This document shows, piece after piece, positions 1 to 8,836 of a stretch of 50,581 nt of DNA. The position numbers and the translations under genes were made by a program. The number at the start of each line of letters is the position of its first letter. Within the stretch, counting starts at the first letter, position 1. This DNA comes from Clostridiales bacterium (GTDB lineage: Bacteria; Bacillota; Clostridia; Lachnospirales; Cellulosilyticaceae), in contig DYCF01000034.1 in NCBI GenBank assembly GCA_019418225.1, forward strand, positions 1 through 50,581. Direction: 5' to 3'. A model generated the notes under the pieces. That model did not search any database. It saw only the letters and a program-made list of their open reading frames with translations, and was not told the DNA's origin.

Positions 1-7
1 TTTACAT

Positions 8-50
8 AAAAAAATAACCAAGTCTCTATTCGAGTACTTGATTATTTTTT
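8..50. terminator. Bidirectional hairpin terminator
   Basis: Arms AATAACCAAGT (13-23) and ACTTGATTATT (36-46) pair with one mismatch. A run of T follows on the plus strand and a run of A precedes, so the hairpin could end transcription on either strand. It lies about 60 bases beyond the iolB stop, so it may end that transcript or one entering from outside the window. Confidence 0.6.
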
Positions 51-112
51 GGACGCTACCTAATTAATGTCTTAACTTAATGACATTGGGCATCAAAGGC
101 CTCCTTTTTATA

Positions 113-937
113 CTAATTATATTTCACCATGTTTTCTACAGCTTTCACCCAAGCATGCTTTGGATCATCATTTGGTGTAAGCTTTCTACCACTTTTGCCT
201 GCCATTACCCATAAATAATAAATTGAATAGCCTGGTGCTGCTGCTACTGGGTGATACCCTTCTTTAATCGCAATACTGTCACCATTTCTTACCATATAGC
301 TTTCATTTAATGTAAAATCATCATTATACATGACTTGAATACCGAAACCTTGTCCTGGGTTTACACGGAAATGATAAATTTCCTCCATATTCACTTCAAA
401 TGGCATATTATCTGTATCATGTTTATGAGATGGATAACTTGACCATTGTCCTGGGCAACCATAAGTTTCTCCTAATACAATTTTATCAACTTTACCTTCA
501 AAGTTACTTGTAATAATATCATTTACATCTCTTTGCCAATTCAGTTGGCCACGATGCTCCGTTGTTACATCTTCTGCCTCTACTACAAATGGTTCATATT
601 TTTTATCAGCTTTTACTTTGCAAACACCGATTTCAAGTGTGCCTTCACCTACTGCTGTTACAGTATATGTCGTGTCTCTTGGAATATAAATCGTTGTTGG
701 TTTGCCTGAAAATACATCTTTTCGTTTACCCTTTTCTAAGGCTTTGAATGTACCAGCTTCTACATTACATGTTCCTGATAAAATCACAAGACCTAATTCA
801 TATTCACCTGATTCTAATGTGACTTCTTCACCTTTTTGTAAGTTAATCATGCCAAATCCGATGACTTCAAGTCCAGCTGCCTCATCAACAATTTCTTTGT
901 AGCCTTTTATTTCTGTTTTTTCATAAAAGCGTTTCAT
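113..937 (-). CDS. iolB: 5-deoxy-glucuronate isomerase (IolB)
   Basis: Converts 5-deoxy-D-glucuronate to 2-deoxy-5-keto-gluconate in cytoplasmic myo-inositol breakdown. The 274-residue length and double-cupin plan fit the KduI/IolB family. The C-terminal cupin shows the expected metal ligands: H171 and H173 in SYPSHKHD, E185 or E186 just before IYHFR, and H229 in GYHPV. The start ATG has an AAGGAGAGA ribosome site. No other inositol gene is visible. A sigma-A promoter stands directly upstream, so here the gene looks monocistronic unless partners lie beyond the left edge. Separation from the rest of the iol pathway is the only oddity. Confidence 0.9.
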   Translation of the reverse strand: MKRFYEKTEIKGYKEIVDEAAGLEVIGFGMINLQKGEEVTLESGEYELGLVILSGTCNVEAGTFKALEKGKRKDVFSGKPTTIYIPRDTTYTVTAVGEGTLEIGVCKVKADKKYEPFVVEAEDVTTEHRGQLNWQRDVNDIITSNFEGKVDKIVLGETYGCPGQWSSYPSHKHDTDNMPFEVNMEEIYHFRVNPGQGFGIQVMYNDDFTLNESYMVRNGDSIAIKEGYHPVAAAPGYSIYYLWVMAGKSGRKLTPNDDPKHAWVKAVENMVKYN

Positions 938-981
938 TTGTCTCTCCTTGCATTTACCACAATTTATTCTATGTGCTTCAA

Positions 982-1010
982 ATTATAATAGATTGACTAA
1001 AGCTTTCCAA
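982..1010 (-). promoter_or_regulatory. Sigma-A promoter of iolB
   Basis: On the minus strand TTGGAA (1005-1010) and TATAAT (982-987) are separated by exactly 17 bases. The -10 box is perfect and the -35 box differs from consensus at one or two bases. The predicted start point is near 975, giving a leader of about 38 bases before the iolB ATG. Confidence 0.7.
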
Positions 1011-1118
1011 GCTCATTTCCCCCTATACTAAAAAATAAAAGCAATATTTGTCAATTTCCCCGTATAATTATCCAATTATTGCACATAATTACCTGTATAT
1101 TTAAATGGGAGGTATATT

Positions 1119-1811
1119 ATGCGCTTTTTAAAAAAGAATTTCAAACGACTTTTACAGTGTAGCATGATGTTGTTTAGCATGATTGCTATTCCTTTGTGCA
1201 TTGGGGCCAATATTTTTCCTACTAAAACAGTAGAATTAGAATATAATACTGCTGAGATTATTTTGCCTGATGGGCGTACGATTAAGGAGAATATTGCCGT
1301 TAAAGATGATATGCTCTTTATCCCTTATGAAGCACTTGAAGTCATTACTAACGAAAATGTCAGTTGGGACCCTGAAGACCAGACACTCACCATCGGCAAC
1401 CTTTCCCTCGCTGAGGCGATGAGTGACACGCTCAAAGTTTATCATTATGGCTATGATGCAAATCATGCTTATTTATATGCACCGGATATTCGTACAAATA
1501 AGCCAATGTCCATGGGAAATATCACGCATGATTTAGGTTATTCATTTTCTAATATCCAATCTGCATCCTTTAACCTCAATGGGCATTATCATCATCTTAT
1601 AGGTCTTTTAGGCTGTGAAGATTTTAAGGCTACTAATGGCACCATTGATATTTACCTTGATGATCATCTCTTAGCTTCTTATGAGGTCACCAGTGATAGC
1701 CTGCCTGAAAAGATTGACTTAAATCTTACAGGGGGTAACCAACTTAAGTTTGTATTCTCTAAATTTTTACCAAACTCACAAATTGATTTAGCTGATGCTT
1801 ATATTGAATAA
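1119..1811 (+). CDS. Secreted protein with copper-amine-oxidase-like stalk and NPCBM-like module
   Basis: A 230-residue exported protein. Residues 1-30 form a signal peptide (basic MRFLKKNFKR, then a hydrophobic run ending near GAN). Residues about 37-95 look like the copper amine oxidase N-terminal-like stalk found in many clostridial surface proteins, with an ending of the form VSWDPEDQTLTI. The C-terminal half, about 100-228, resembles the NPCBM family (novel putative carbohydrate-binding module): the segments YHHLIGLLGCED and GTIDIYLDDHLLASYEV match its beta-strand pattern. A likely role is binding sugar at the cell surface, but the ligand is unknown. GGGAGG precedes the ATG. It converges on the polysaccharide deacetylase gene and they share one terminator. 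Confidence 0.65.
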   Translation: MRFLKKNFKRLLQCSMMLFSMIAIPLCIGANIFPTKTVELEYNTAEIILPDGRTIKENIAVKDDMLFIPYEALEVITNENVSWDPEDQTLTIGNLSLAEAMSDTLKVYHYGYDANHAYLYAPDIRTNKPMSMGNITHDLGYSFSNIQSASFNLNGHYHHLIGLLGCEDFKATNGTIDIYLDDHLLASYEVTSDSLPEKIDLNLTGGNQLKFVFSKFLPNSQIDLADAYIE

Positions 1812-1841
1812 ATCACTAATTTTATAAATGTGAAATCTATA
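1811..1841 (-). repeat. Remnant of the 115-bp twin-hairpin repeat
   Basis: The segment TTTATAAATGTGAAATCTAT (1821-1840) is the reverse complement of the left end of the full copies at 3112, 3224 and 19716. The bases just before it (AATCA and CTAA) match the next block of the repeat with short deletions, after which similarity ends. It is a decayed copy immediately after the stop of the NPCBM-like gene. Confidence 0.75.
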
Positions 1842-1844
1842 AAC

Positions 1845-1891
1845 AAAGGGAGGTGTCACGAAACTATTTACAGTCTCGTACACCTCCTTTT
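1845..1891. terminator. Terminator hairpin with shared loop, copy 1
   Basis: The outer stem is GGAGGTGT (1849-1856) with ACACCTCC (1880-1887), followed by TTTT. The inner part is ACGA and TCGT around AACTATTTACAG. It lies between convergent genes and probably serves both. Its inner stem and loop closely match the terminators at 35872 and 49731, while the outer stems differ. Confidence 0.75.
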
Positions 1892-1914
1892 GTCATCTTT
1901 AAGTATTAATTTAT

Positions 1915-3051
1915 CTACATTGTCAGCGTCTTTATCTGTCTTACTAAAGCTTCTCCTACTAAGTCGTTATGTACATGAATACGCCTTAACTGAGTCGGAT
2001 AATTCGAAAGTCTCCAGGGAGTCGCTAAATCAGTTATTTGGAGCTGCACACCTAAATCATAGCTCTCCTGTCGTGACTGCTTAGAACTTTTGAATTCTGG
2101 ATAACACATCACCCTTACATCTCTAACACCTAAATTGTTTTCTATTGTTTCAAAAGATCTGGTAATTTCAATCATTAGTTCCTCTTCATTCAGTTTGCTC
2201 ATATTCGGATGTGTATGCGTATGACTTTGAATATCAATAAGACCACTCTTTTCCATTTCTTTTGCTTCTGCCCAGCTAAAATGTTCATTGGCCGTTGTTT
2301 GCTTTCCCATAACACTGGTTGTAACAAAGTAAGTAGCTTCTACATTAAGGTCTTTTAAAACTGGATATGCATTGGTATAATTGCTTTTATAACCATCATC
2401 AAAGGTAATGATTATCGGCCGCTTAGGCAGCCCTTTGCTCCCTTCCTTATATGCCACATAATCTGCAAAATTAATAGGTGTGTAACCTGCCTCTAATAAC
2501 GTTTTTATTTGACGCCTTAACTGGGATACTGAAACCTGTGCACTTTCATTCGTCACTTGTTGCGTTATGTCATGATACATTAATATAGGTATATAGTCCT
2601 TTTTATATTCAGGCTTCTGTCCTACCTTAAAATCCTTTGTCTTTCTATGTGATCTAGGAGGAAGTGTTTTATTTTGTATTACCTTTAATAAATATTGCTT
2701 TTTCCCCACATATTTATTATTTTTATCATATAAGACAAATCGTAGCGTATGATAGGTCGTCTCAAAATTTTCTACCTTAATCCTAAATTCAGCTGGATTG
2801 CTATATGAAATATCATACGGTACATCATCAATCTTGCATTCTACTCTGCCACCTTCAGCCATATACTCATAATAAATCTTAGTATCTTCTTTTATAATTA
2901 AAATATCTGAAATAAATAGCTTACTTTCACCTTTTAAAATAAATAATCCAGCATTAGTTGCAGCACTTATAATTACTGGATGAATACTTAAACATACTAC
3001 CATCCCTAACAGGAAAAAAAATGAAAATACCTTTTGTTTATATTTTTTCAT
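1915..3051 (-). CDS. Secreted polysaccharide deacetylase
   Basis: A 378-residue carbohydrate esterase 4 enzyme, expected to remove acetyl groups from peptidoglycan or another N-acetylated glycan outside the cell. It has a signal peptide (residues 1-31), then a beta-rich segment (about 40-125) with no family I recognise, then the NodB-type domain (about 150-378). The catalytic motifs are TFDDG (D218, D219) and SHTHTHP (metal ligands H277 and H281), with ILMYHDI at the domain entry. AGGAG stands before the ATG. The upstream space holds two tandem copies of the 115-bp repeat. The substrate is not decided by sequence. Confidence 0.85.
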   Translation of the reverse strand: MKKYKQKVFSFFFLLGMVVCLSIHPVIISAATNAGLFILKGESKLFISDILIIKEDTKIYYEYMAEGGRVECKIDDVPYDISYSNPAEFRIKVENFETTYHTLRFVLYDKNNKYVGKKQYLLKVIQNKTLPPRSHRKTKDFKVGQKPEYKKDYIPILMYHDITQQVTNESAQVSVSQLRRQIKTLLEAGYTPINFADYVAYKEGSKGLPKRPIIITFDDGYKSNYTNAYPVLKDLNVEATYFVTTSVMGKQTTANEHFSWAEAKEMEKSGLIDIQSHTHTHPNMSKLNEEELMIEITRSFETIENNLGVRDVRVMCYPEFKSSKQSRQESYDLGVQLQITDLATPWRLSNYPTQLRRIHVHNDLVGEALVRQIKTLTM

Positions 3052-3111
3052 TGTGACACTCCTTCATATATTTTATTATATACATATGTCCTAAATACAC
3101 TTATATCACAC

Positions 3112-3225
3112 TATAGATTTCACATTTATAAATTTTTGTTATTCATGATTTTTAGTGTGTGAAATCATTGAGAGAAATCAATCTACTTAGATGTCTATTT
3201 CAAGGTTTTAGTTGGTTTCTCTATA
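3112..3225 (+). repeat. 115-bp twin-hairpin repeat, tandem copy 1
   Basis: It begins TATAGATTTCACA and ends GGTTTCTCTATA. The first hairpin pairs GATTTCACA with TGTGAAATC. The second pairs AGAGAAA with TTTCTCT. Its last TA is also the first TA of the next copy. It lies in the 349-base space (3052-3400) between the divergent deacetylase and TPR genes. Apart from the two repeat copies and the short gene-proximal flanks, nothing else was recognised there. Confidence 0.85.
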
Positions 3226-3338
3226 TAGATTTCACATTTATAAATTTTTGTTATTCATGATTTTTAGTGATGTGAAATCAGTGAGAGAAACCTATTTACC
3301 TAGATGTATATTTCAAGGTCTTAGTTAGTTTTTCTTTA
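3224..3338 (+). repeat. 115-bp twin-hairpin repeat, tandem copy 2
   Basis: Same orientation as the copy before it and sharing TA at 3224-3225. The first stem is GATTTCACAT with ATGTGAAATC. The right end has decayed to TTTCTTTAA in place of TTTCTCTATA, so the second hairpin is weaker here. Confidence 0.85.
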
Positions 3339-3400
3339 ACTCTTTATAATTGTATTTAAGATAACAATTTGCATTAAATTTTATAGCATAGGAGTTTTTT

Positions 3401-4318
3401 ATGTCATACAAACGTTTAGGAGAAGATGCTTTTGATGATGAAAAATATCTGAAAGCACTTAATTATTTTCAAAAGGCTTACACACTCGGGGATCACAGCT
3501 GCGAGCTTCTACTTGATTTAGCCCTTACTTATGAAGCCTTAGGTAATGATGAAGGCGCCTTAGCTACCTTTCGTGAGCTGCTTGAAGTTGACCCTGAAGA
3601 ATGCCGTGCTTATTATGGCATTGCAAGTATCTTAGATGAAGCTGGTAATCTAGAAGATGCCATTCCTTATTATGAAAAAGCTATTGCACTAAATCCCTTT
3701 TATGACCGTGCCTACTTCTTTTTAGCTAGCGGTTATGATGAATTAGGTCAAGTAGAAAAAGCTATTACTTACTATAAAGAACTTTTAAATTTAGTACCTG
3801 ATGACTTCTGGGGACTTACTAATCTAGGTTCGATTTATGAAAATCAAGGCTTATATCATGAAGCCTATAAATTATTTCATAAAGCTTACGAAATAGATTA
3901 TAATGATGCTACTGCTCTTTTTAATATGGGCGTTATATGTGGTAGATTAAATCGTTTCGAAGATGCCATACTATATTATAAGAAAGCACTCACACGAGAT
4001 ACTTCTTCACCTTATACTTTCTTAAACTTAGCCGTCGTATATAAAGACTTAGGCTTTTGTGAAACAGGTATACATTACCTGACTGAAGGGATTTCTCATC
4101 ACCCTGAAACAGGTTTTCTTTATTATAATCGTGCTTGTTTTTGGGCTACTTTCTTAAATCAGGCATTTGAACAAAACGGTATATTGGATGAAGATTTACT
4201 TAAAAATGTACTTGTAGATTTTCAAAAATCCATTGCTTTAAATGAGGACTTTTTACCTTATGGGGAAAAAGATGATGACCTTAAGCTTGTCTTACCTTAC
4301 CTTTATAAAAATTATTAA
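3401..4318 (+). CDS. Tetratricopeptide repeat protein
   Basis: A 305-residue protein made almost wholly of TPR units of about 34 residues: ALNYFQKAYTLG, ALATFRELLEVDPEE, AIPYYEKAIALNP, AITYYKELLNLVPDD, AYKLFHKAYEIDYND and AILYYKKALTRDTSS mark successive second helices. There is no signal peptide or membrane segment, so it is a cytoplasmic scaffold. AGGAG precedes the ATG. It lies just before trkA but a separate promoter follows it. The partner and process are unknown. The acidic C-terminal part after the last clear repeat is of unknown role. Confidence 0.8.
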   Translation: MSYKRLGEDAFDDEKYLKALNYFQKAYTLGDHSCELLLDLALTYEALGNDEGALATFRELLEVDPEECRAYYGIASILDEAGNLEDAIPYYEKAIALNPFYDRAYFFLASGYDELGQVEKAITYYKELLNLVPDDFWGLTNLGSIYENQGLYHEAYKLFHKAYEIDYNDATALFNMGVICGRLNRFEDAILYYKKALTRDTSSPYTFLNLAVVYKDLGFCETGIHYLTEGISHHPETGFLYYNRACFWATFLNQAFEQNGILDEDLLKNVLVDFQKSIALNEDFLPYGEKDDDLKLVLPYLYKNY

Positions 4319-4335
4319 ATATATTAATTTTATGT

Positions 4336-4364
4336 TTACTACTTCCAACATAAGATTATATAAT
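4336..4364 (+). promoter_or_regulatory. Promoter of trkA-trkH within an inverted repeat
   Basis: A perfect -10 box TATAAT (4359-4364) has TTACTA (4336-4341) 17 bases upstream as a weak -35. An inverted repeat, TTATGTT (4330-4336) with AACATAA (4347-4353), overlaps the -35 region, which suggests a regulator site or the weak end of the upstream TPR transcript. The predicted start point near 4371 leaves a leader of only about 40 bases. Confidence 0.5.
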
Positions 4365-4409
4365 AAGAACTGATTAATCGAATACAGATTATTGTTAGGA
4401 GACTTATTT

Positions 4410-5819
4410 ATGAACGTAATTATTGTCGGTGCGGGAAAATTAGGCTACACACTAGCTATGCATCTTTCATCTGAGCATAATGATGTAACAGTTATTGACC
4501 CAAATCCTAAAGCAATTGAAAAAGTTGAAAACGCATTAGATGTAATGCCAATTAAAGGAAATGGCTTTAGCACTAGCACACTTCTTGAAGCAGGCTGCAA
4601 AACAGCTGATTTACTTATCGCTGTCACAGACCGTGATGAAATCAATATGCTATGCTGCTTAACAGGCAAGAAGCTAGGTGCAGCACGTACAATTGCACGT
4701 ATCCGTGACCCTAAATATGCTAAAGAACTACTTTTAATCAAAGAAGATCTAGGCCTTGATATGGTTATTAATCCTGAAGAGGCTGCAGCTGATGAAATTG
4801 CACGTATTCTTACAGCGCTTCCAGGCGGTGCAATTAAAATCGAAAACTTTGCCAAAGGCCGCGTACGTATGATTGAACTTATCGTTAAAGAAAACATGCC
4901 GCTTGCGGGTATGTCTATTAAACATATTTCTGATAAGTTCCATACACCACTTTTAATCGGTGCTATTATTAGAAATGGCAATTTAATTATCCCTAATGGT
5001 GATGATGTACTAGAAGTTAATGATGCGATTTATGTCGTTGGTAAGACTGCCAGCATGCTTTCTTTCTGTAAAAACCTTGACACTACTTCATCTAAGGTAC
5101 GCCATGTAATCTTAGTGGGCGGTGGAAAAATTGCTTATTATCTTGCCAAATTGCTTGGTCAAATGCACATTAAGGTAACAATCATCGAAAAAGATGAGCA
5201 AATCTGTCATTCACTGGCGGAAACTTTACCACAAGCACTCATTATTCATGGCGATGGTACAGATAGTTTACTTTTACAATCTGAGCACTTTGAAAGTACA
5301 GATGCCTTTGTTTCTTTAACTGGTCGTGATGAAGAAAACATTATTGCTACGCTCATTGCTAAACGTCATAATGTAGAACGTGTTATCACTAAAATTAGCA
5401 GAAATCACTGTGCTTCACTGATTTCTGAGTTAGGTATTGATACAGTCATTACCCCTCAAGATATCATGACAAATCATATTCTAAAATATGTACGTGGGCA
5501 CGCTATTGAAACACTTCATCGCATGATGGGTACTGAAGGTGAAATGATTGAATTCATTGCTTCATCTACAGATTCTTTATTAGGTATTCCTTTAAGTAAA
5601 CTTCATCTCATCCCAGATGTACTCATTACAACAATTGTACGTAAAAATGAAGTACTCATCCCAACAGGTAATGATTGCATCTTAGAAGATGACCGCGTAC
5701 TTATTATCACCAAACAACATATTTCAAAACTGCAAGATATTGCAAGTACAACTACAGGAGGATTCACAAGTGAACTTAAAAATAGTCTTAAGAAGTTTGG
5801 GAATGCTATTGGTATGTGA
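4410..5819 (+). CDS. trkA: Trk potassium uptake regulatory subunit TrkA
   Basis: A cytoplasmic nucleotide-binding gating subunit that forms a ring under the TrkH channel. The 469 residues contain two tandem RCK units, each with an NAD-type Rossmann fold (VGAGKLG at residues 6-12, and VGGGKIA near residue 235) followed by an RCK-C domain. I chose ATG 4410, not the in-frame TTG 18 bases upstream, because TTAGGAGA (4396-4403) is correctly spaced for it and the protein then begins MNVIIVGAG as is usual. The 3' end overlaps trkH by 50 bases, so the two subunits should be translationally coupled. Confidence 0.93.
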   Translation: MNVIIVGAGKLGYTLAMHLSSEHNDVTVIDPNPKAIEKVENALDVMPIKGNGFSTSTLLEAGCKTADLLIAVTDRDEINMLCCLTGKKLGAARTIARIRDPKYAKELLLIKEDLGLDMVINPEEAAADEIARILTALPGGAIKIENFAKGRVRMIELIVKENMPLAGMSIKHISDKFHTPLLIGAIIRNGNLIIPNGDDVLEVNDAIYVVGKTASMLSFCKNLDTTSSKVRHVILVGGGKIAYYLAKLLGQMHIKVTIIEKDEQICHSLAETLPQALIIHGDGTDSLLLQSEHFESTDAFVSLTGRDEENIIATLIAKRHNVERVITKISRNHCASLISELGIDTVITPQDIMTNHILKYVRGHAIETLHRMMGTEGEMIEFIASSTDSLLGIPLSKLHLIPDVLITTIVRKNEVLIPTGNDCILEDDRVLIITKQHISKLQDIASTTTGGFTSELKNSLKKFGNAIGM

Positions 5820-7218
5820 GGCTATTGCCTTGCTGCCTGCAACCCTCGTCGCTTTATTTTATGGTGATGGTGACTTCTTATCATTTATTTACACCATTGG
5901 TTTACTCCTTCTTGTAGGCGTACCTCTTACATTTATTAAAACACGTAATATGACAATTTTCGCCAAAGACGGTTTTGCTATTGTTGCCTTAGGATGGCTC
6001 CTTATTTCCCTCTTTGGTGCCTTACCATTTTATTTTAGTGGGGCGATTCCTTCTTATATTGATTGTTTCTTCGAGGCAAGCTCTGGTTTTACAACAACCG
6101 GATCTACTATCTTAACTGCAATCGAAGGATTGCCTCGTGGTATTTTATTCTGGCGTAGTTTTACACACTGGGTAGGTGGTATGGGAATCTTGGTATTTGC
6201 CATTGCTATTTTACCATCTTTAGGGATAGGCTCTATGCAGATTTTAAAAGCGGAAAGCCCAGGTCCTATCGTTGGTAAACTTGTCCCTAAAATTGGACAG
6301 ACTGCAAAGATTCTTTATAGTATTTATCTAGGTATTACTTTATTAGAAGTGATTCTACTTTGTCTTGCCGGTATGTCTGTGTATGATGCTTTTATTCATG
6401 CTTTAGGTACTGTTGGAACAGGTGGCTTCTCTAATATGAACGCTAGTGTTGGGCATTATGATAGCGCCCTCATTGACTGGATTATTACAATCTTTATGAT
6501 TTTATCAGGAATTAACTTCTCACTTTATTATTTTGTACTTAAGGGCAACCTCAAAAGCTTTTGGAAAGATCAAGAGCTGCGACTTTACTTAACAGTGATG
6601 GGAAGTGGTATTCTCCTTGTAACCATTGATTTATTAGCGCGTAACTACTATGCAACTTTCGGTGAAGCACTCCGCTTCTCAGCCTTCCAAGCGGCATCTG
6701 TTATGACTACAACTGGTTATGCTACAGCAGATTTCAACACTTGGTCCATGTTTAGTAAAATTATTTTACTTTCACTCATGGTTATGGGGGGATGTGCTGG
6801 TTCTACAGGTGGTGGGATTAAAGTTTCTAGATTCTTAATCGGCTTTAAAACACTTAAATATACATTTAAGCGTATTCTTCATCCTAATGCTTGTTATATT
6901 ACAAGAATCAATGATAAAAAAGTTGAAAGTGAAACAGTTTTAAATGTTTTAGCCTATTTCTTTATCTACATTATTGTTTATATTGTAGGGGTAATTATTA
7001 TTTCCCTTAATGGCTTTGACTTCGGAACAACATTTACTTCTGTTTTAGCAACACTTAATAATATCGGACCAGGTATTAATATTGTTGGTCCCGCTGGTAA
7101 CTTCTCTACCTTCTCTGACTTAAGTAAAATTACATTTTCATTACTTATGATCATTGGCCGTATTGAAATTTACCCTATTTTATTACTTCTCATTCCTGAA
7201 CTTTGGAAGAAAAAGTAA
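5770..7218 (+). CDS. trkH: Trk potassium uptake channel subunit TrkH
   Basis: The membrane channel of the Trk/Ktr system. From the GTG at 5770 it has 482 residues. The four pore loops are visible from their filter-region sequences: TTTGSTI, GTVGTGGFS, TTTGYATADF and NIGPGINIVG. The GTG start follows AGGAGG at 5757-5762, which lies inside the trkA coding region. The longer open frame reaching back to 5689 lacks such a site and would add a non-hydrophobic leader. The two genes make a complete potassium uptake system. A very strong hairpin terminator follows. Confidence 0.92.
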   Translation: MNLKIVLRSLGMLLVCEAIALLPATLVALFYGDGDFLSFIYTIGLLLLVGVPLTFIKTRNMTIFAKDGFAIVALGWLLISLFGALPFYFSGAIPSYIDCFFEASSGFTTTGSTILTAIEGLPRGILFWRSFTHWVGGMGILVFAIAILPSLGIGSMQILKAESPGPIVGKLVPKIGQTAKILYSIYLGITLLEVILLCLAGMSVYDAFIHALGTVGTGGFSNMNASVGHYDSALIDWIITIFMILSGINFSLYYFVLKGNLKSFWKDQELRLYLTVMGSGILLVTIDLLARNYYATFGEALRFSAFQAASVMTTTGYATADFNTWSMFSKIILLSLMVMGGCAGSTGGGIKVSRFLIGFKTLKYTFKRILHPNACYITRINDKKVESETVLNVLAYFFIYIIVYIVGVIIISLNGFDFGTTFTSVLATLNNIGPGINIVGPAGNFSTFSDLSKITFSLLMIIGRIEIYPILLLLIPELWKKK

Positions 7219-7239
7219 TATCAATAAAAAGCCTCAAAA

Positions 7240-7285
7240 TAAAATGGTACGATTAAGTATGCCTTAATCGTACCATTTTATTTTT
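7240..7285. terminator. Bidirectional terminator between trkH and the L,D-transpeptidase gene
   Basis: A perfect 18-bp stem (7240-7257 with 7263-7280) and a five-base loop TATGC, with T-runs on both strands. It ends both trkH and the convergent transpeptidase gene, whose stop codon lies at 7284-7286. Confidence 0.95.
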
Positions 7286-8693
7286 ACTGATAACACACAA
7301 CTGCTGTACCGGTTTCTACATTATTAAAGATTGTTTGCACTAAATCATATGGACAGTTGATGCAACCATGTGAACCATTATACTGATAAATATTTCCGCC
7401 AAAGCTACCGCGCCAAGTGGCATCATGTAAGCCTATATCTTCATTAAATGGCATCCAGTAAGCTACTGGACATGCATAGCCAGGGCCTCTTAAAATAGCG
7501 TTCTTCTGCATATAATCAATTTTATATACGCCAGGTGGTGTGGCATGTTTACCATCTGCCGTTCCTGATACAATACTTCCTTCTGTAATGTGCTTTCCAT
7601 CACGATATAACCACAAATACTGAGAAGTTAAATTAATCTCTACATAAGTATTTCCAATATCATCTGCTAAATTATACGTTTTAGCTTCTTGGCTATAAAT
7701 AGGTGTACGTGTAGTAGGTGTATAGCTTTGTAATGCCTTTACGAGTTCATGCGTTTCTCTTGTTTCATCAATAGCCCAGCCATAATCTCCGCCACTTATT
7801 TGTATTTCATTGCCTGATGATGTCTTAAAGGTCCTTGCTTTACCTGTTGTATTATATTTATCAGCTAATGCTTCAACATACCCTTCTACCTGGCTTCTAT
7901 CTAATGAACCTTTCATATTTTCATCTACTACAAGCCACTCTTTAACCTGCTCCGCTGTAAGCTTCTCTGTATTATTACCGATTTGATATGTAATCTCAGA
8001 CTTAAGATAATTATTAAATAATGTCTTGAGATCAACAATCTCTTTTGAATCTGCTTGATATTGTGCGCCTTTATAACACTTATCTGCTTCTAGGTCTATT
8101 TCTTTTTTACCACTTGCAATAGCTTCTGTGAGTTTTTGCCAAAGCCTATCTTGATCTACAAGATTACCTGAAGCGCCCTCTTTAATGACAAAACTACCTT
8201 CTTCATAAATAACCCTTGCATTCTCTGGCTGTTTATTATGCTTACTGTCTAAACATTTTAATGCCTTCATAACTGTTTTTAGCTTAGCTTCATCATATGT
8301 ATAAGCTTTTTCTAGGCTATATTTTTTATCACTACCTAATTGAAATAACCAAGCAAATCCATTTTGCTTATGTTTCACTTCTTCAATCTGATCTCTTGCT
8401 TCTAACTTCAGTCCAATATCTGTGCCCTTAATTTCTTCACTTTCATTGTCTCTTTCCTTTAGTGTCAGAATATACGCTTCTTTCTCTCTTTCTAATATTT
8501 TTTCTACTTTTGTAACACTTCTTCCCCCAACTTGTACGTCATCAATGGCTGTTCCCCAATAAAAATGTCTTATAAAATAAATTGATAGAAATAAGTATAT
8601 AAGCAGTAACGTGGCAAGTACAGTTAAAACAATAATCCAGACTTTCTTCTTAAGGCTCATGGGTTGTTTGCTTTCTTCTTGTTCCTCTTCCAT
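7284..8693 (-). CDS. Membrane-anchored L,D-transpeptidase (YkuD family)
   Basis: Makes 3-3 crosslinks or attaches groups to peptidoglycan outside the membrane. Residues about 17-43 form one membrane anchor after an acidic cytoplasmic tail. The middle, about 60-330, carries two units resembling PG_binding_4. The C-terminal YkuD domain has the catalytic motif SHGCINC (H442, C444), with the upstream histidine in IGLHDATWRG. The length of 469 fits clostridial and Enterococcus Ldt-fm-type enzymes. The ATG has AAGGAG at good distance. The start of SHGCINCPYD carries an extra cysteine (C447) near the active one, as often seen in such proteins. Confidence 0.92.
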   Translation of the reverse strand: MEEEQEESKQPMSLKKKVWIIVLTVLATLLLIYLFLSIYFIRHFYWGTAIDDVQVGGRSVTKVEKILEREKEAYILTLKERDNESEEIKGTDIGLKLEARDQIEEVKHKQNGFAWLFQLGSDKKYSLEKAYTYDEAKLKTVMKALKCLDSKHNKQPENARVIYEEGSFVIKEGASGNLVDQDRLWQKLTEAIASGKKEIDLEADKCYKGAQYQADSKEIVDLKTLFNNYLKSEITYQIGNNTEKLTAEQVKEWLVVDENMKGSLDRSQVEGYVEALADKYNTTGKARTFKTSSGNEIQISGGDYGWAIDETRETHELVKALQSYTPTTRTPIYSQEAKTYNLADDIGNTYVEINLTSQYLWLYRDGKHITEGSIVSGTADGKHATPPGVYKIDYMQKNAILRGPGYACPVAYWMPFNEDIGLHDATWRGSFGGNIYQYNGSHGCINCPYDLVQTIFNNVETGTAVVCYQ

Positions 8694-8792
8694 TTAAAAG
8701 ACTCCTTATGTTTTACTTACTTTTGTTTTATTCCATACATTATATGTCCTTTTTTTTAGCTTATGAGTCTTTCTCCCTTAGGAAAACTTACA

Positions 8793-8836
8793 AAAAAATT
8801 AGGTTACAAAATCAAAATTTTGTAACCTAATTTTTT
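8793..8836. terminator. Terminator of the Na/phosphate cotransporter gene
   Basis: A perfect 20-bp stem (8793-8812 with 8817-8836), loop CAAA and T-runs on both sides. On the minus strand it ends the cotransporter gene, whose stop codon begins at 8835 inside the stem. Confidence 0.93.

Noticed and set aside
3112..3338. Tandem copies read as an insertion sequence
   Set aside because: There is no transposase reading frame and the ends match for only six bases; it is a small non-coding repeat.
4319..4409. Cyclic-di-AMP riboswitch before trkA
   Set aside because: The leader after the predicted start point is about 40 bases, too short for that riboswitch.
4445..4981. A 178-codon antisense frame within trkA
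   Set aside because: It is a shadow of the codon pattern of trkA, with no ribosome site and a translation of no recognisable kind.
5689..5769. Longer trkH start
   Set aside because: No ribosome site; AGGAGG precedes the GTG at 5770 and the protein then starts like other TrkH proteins.
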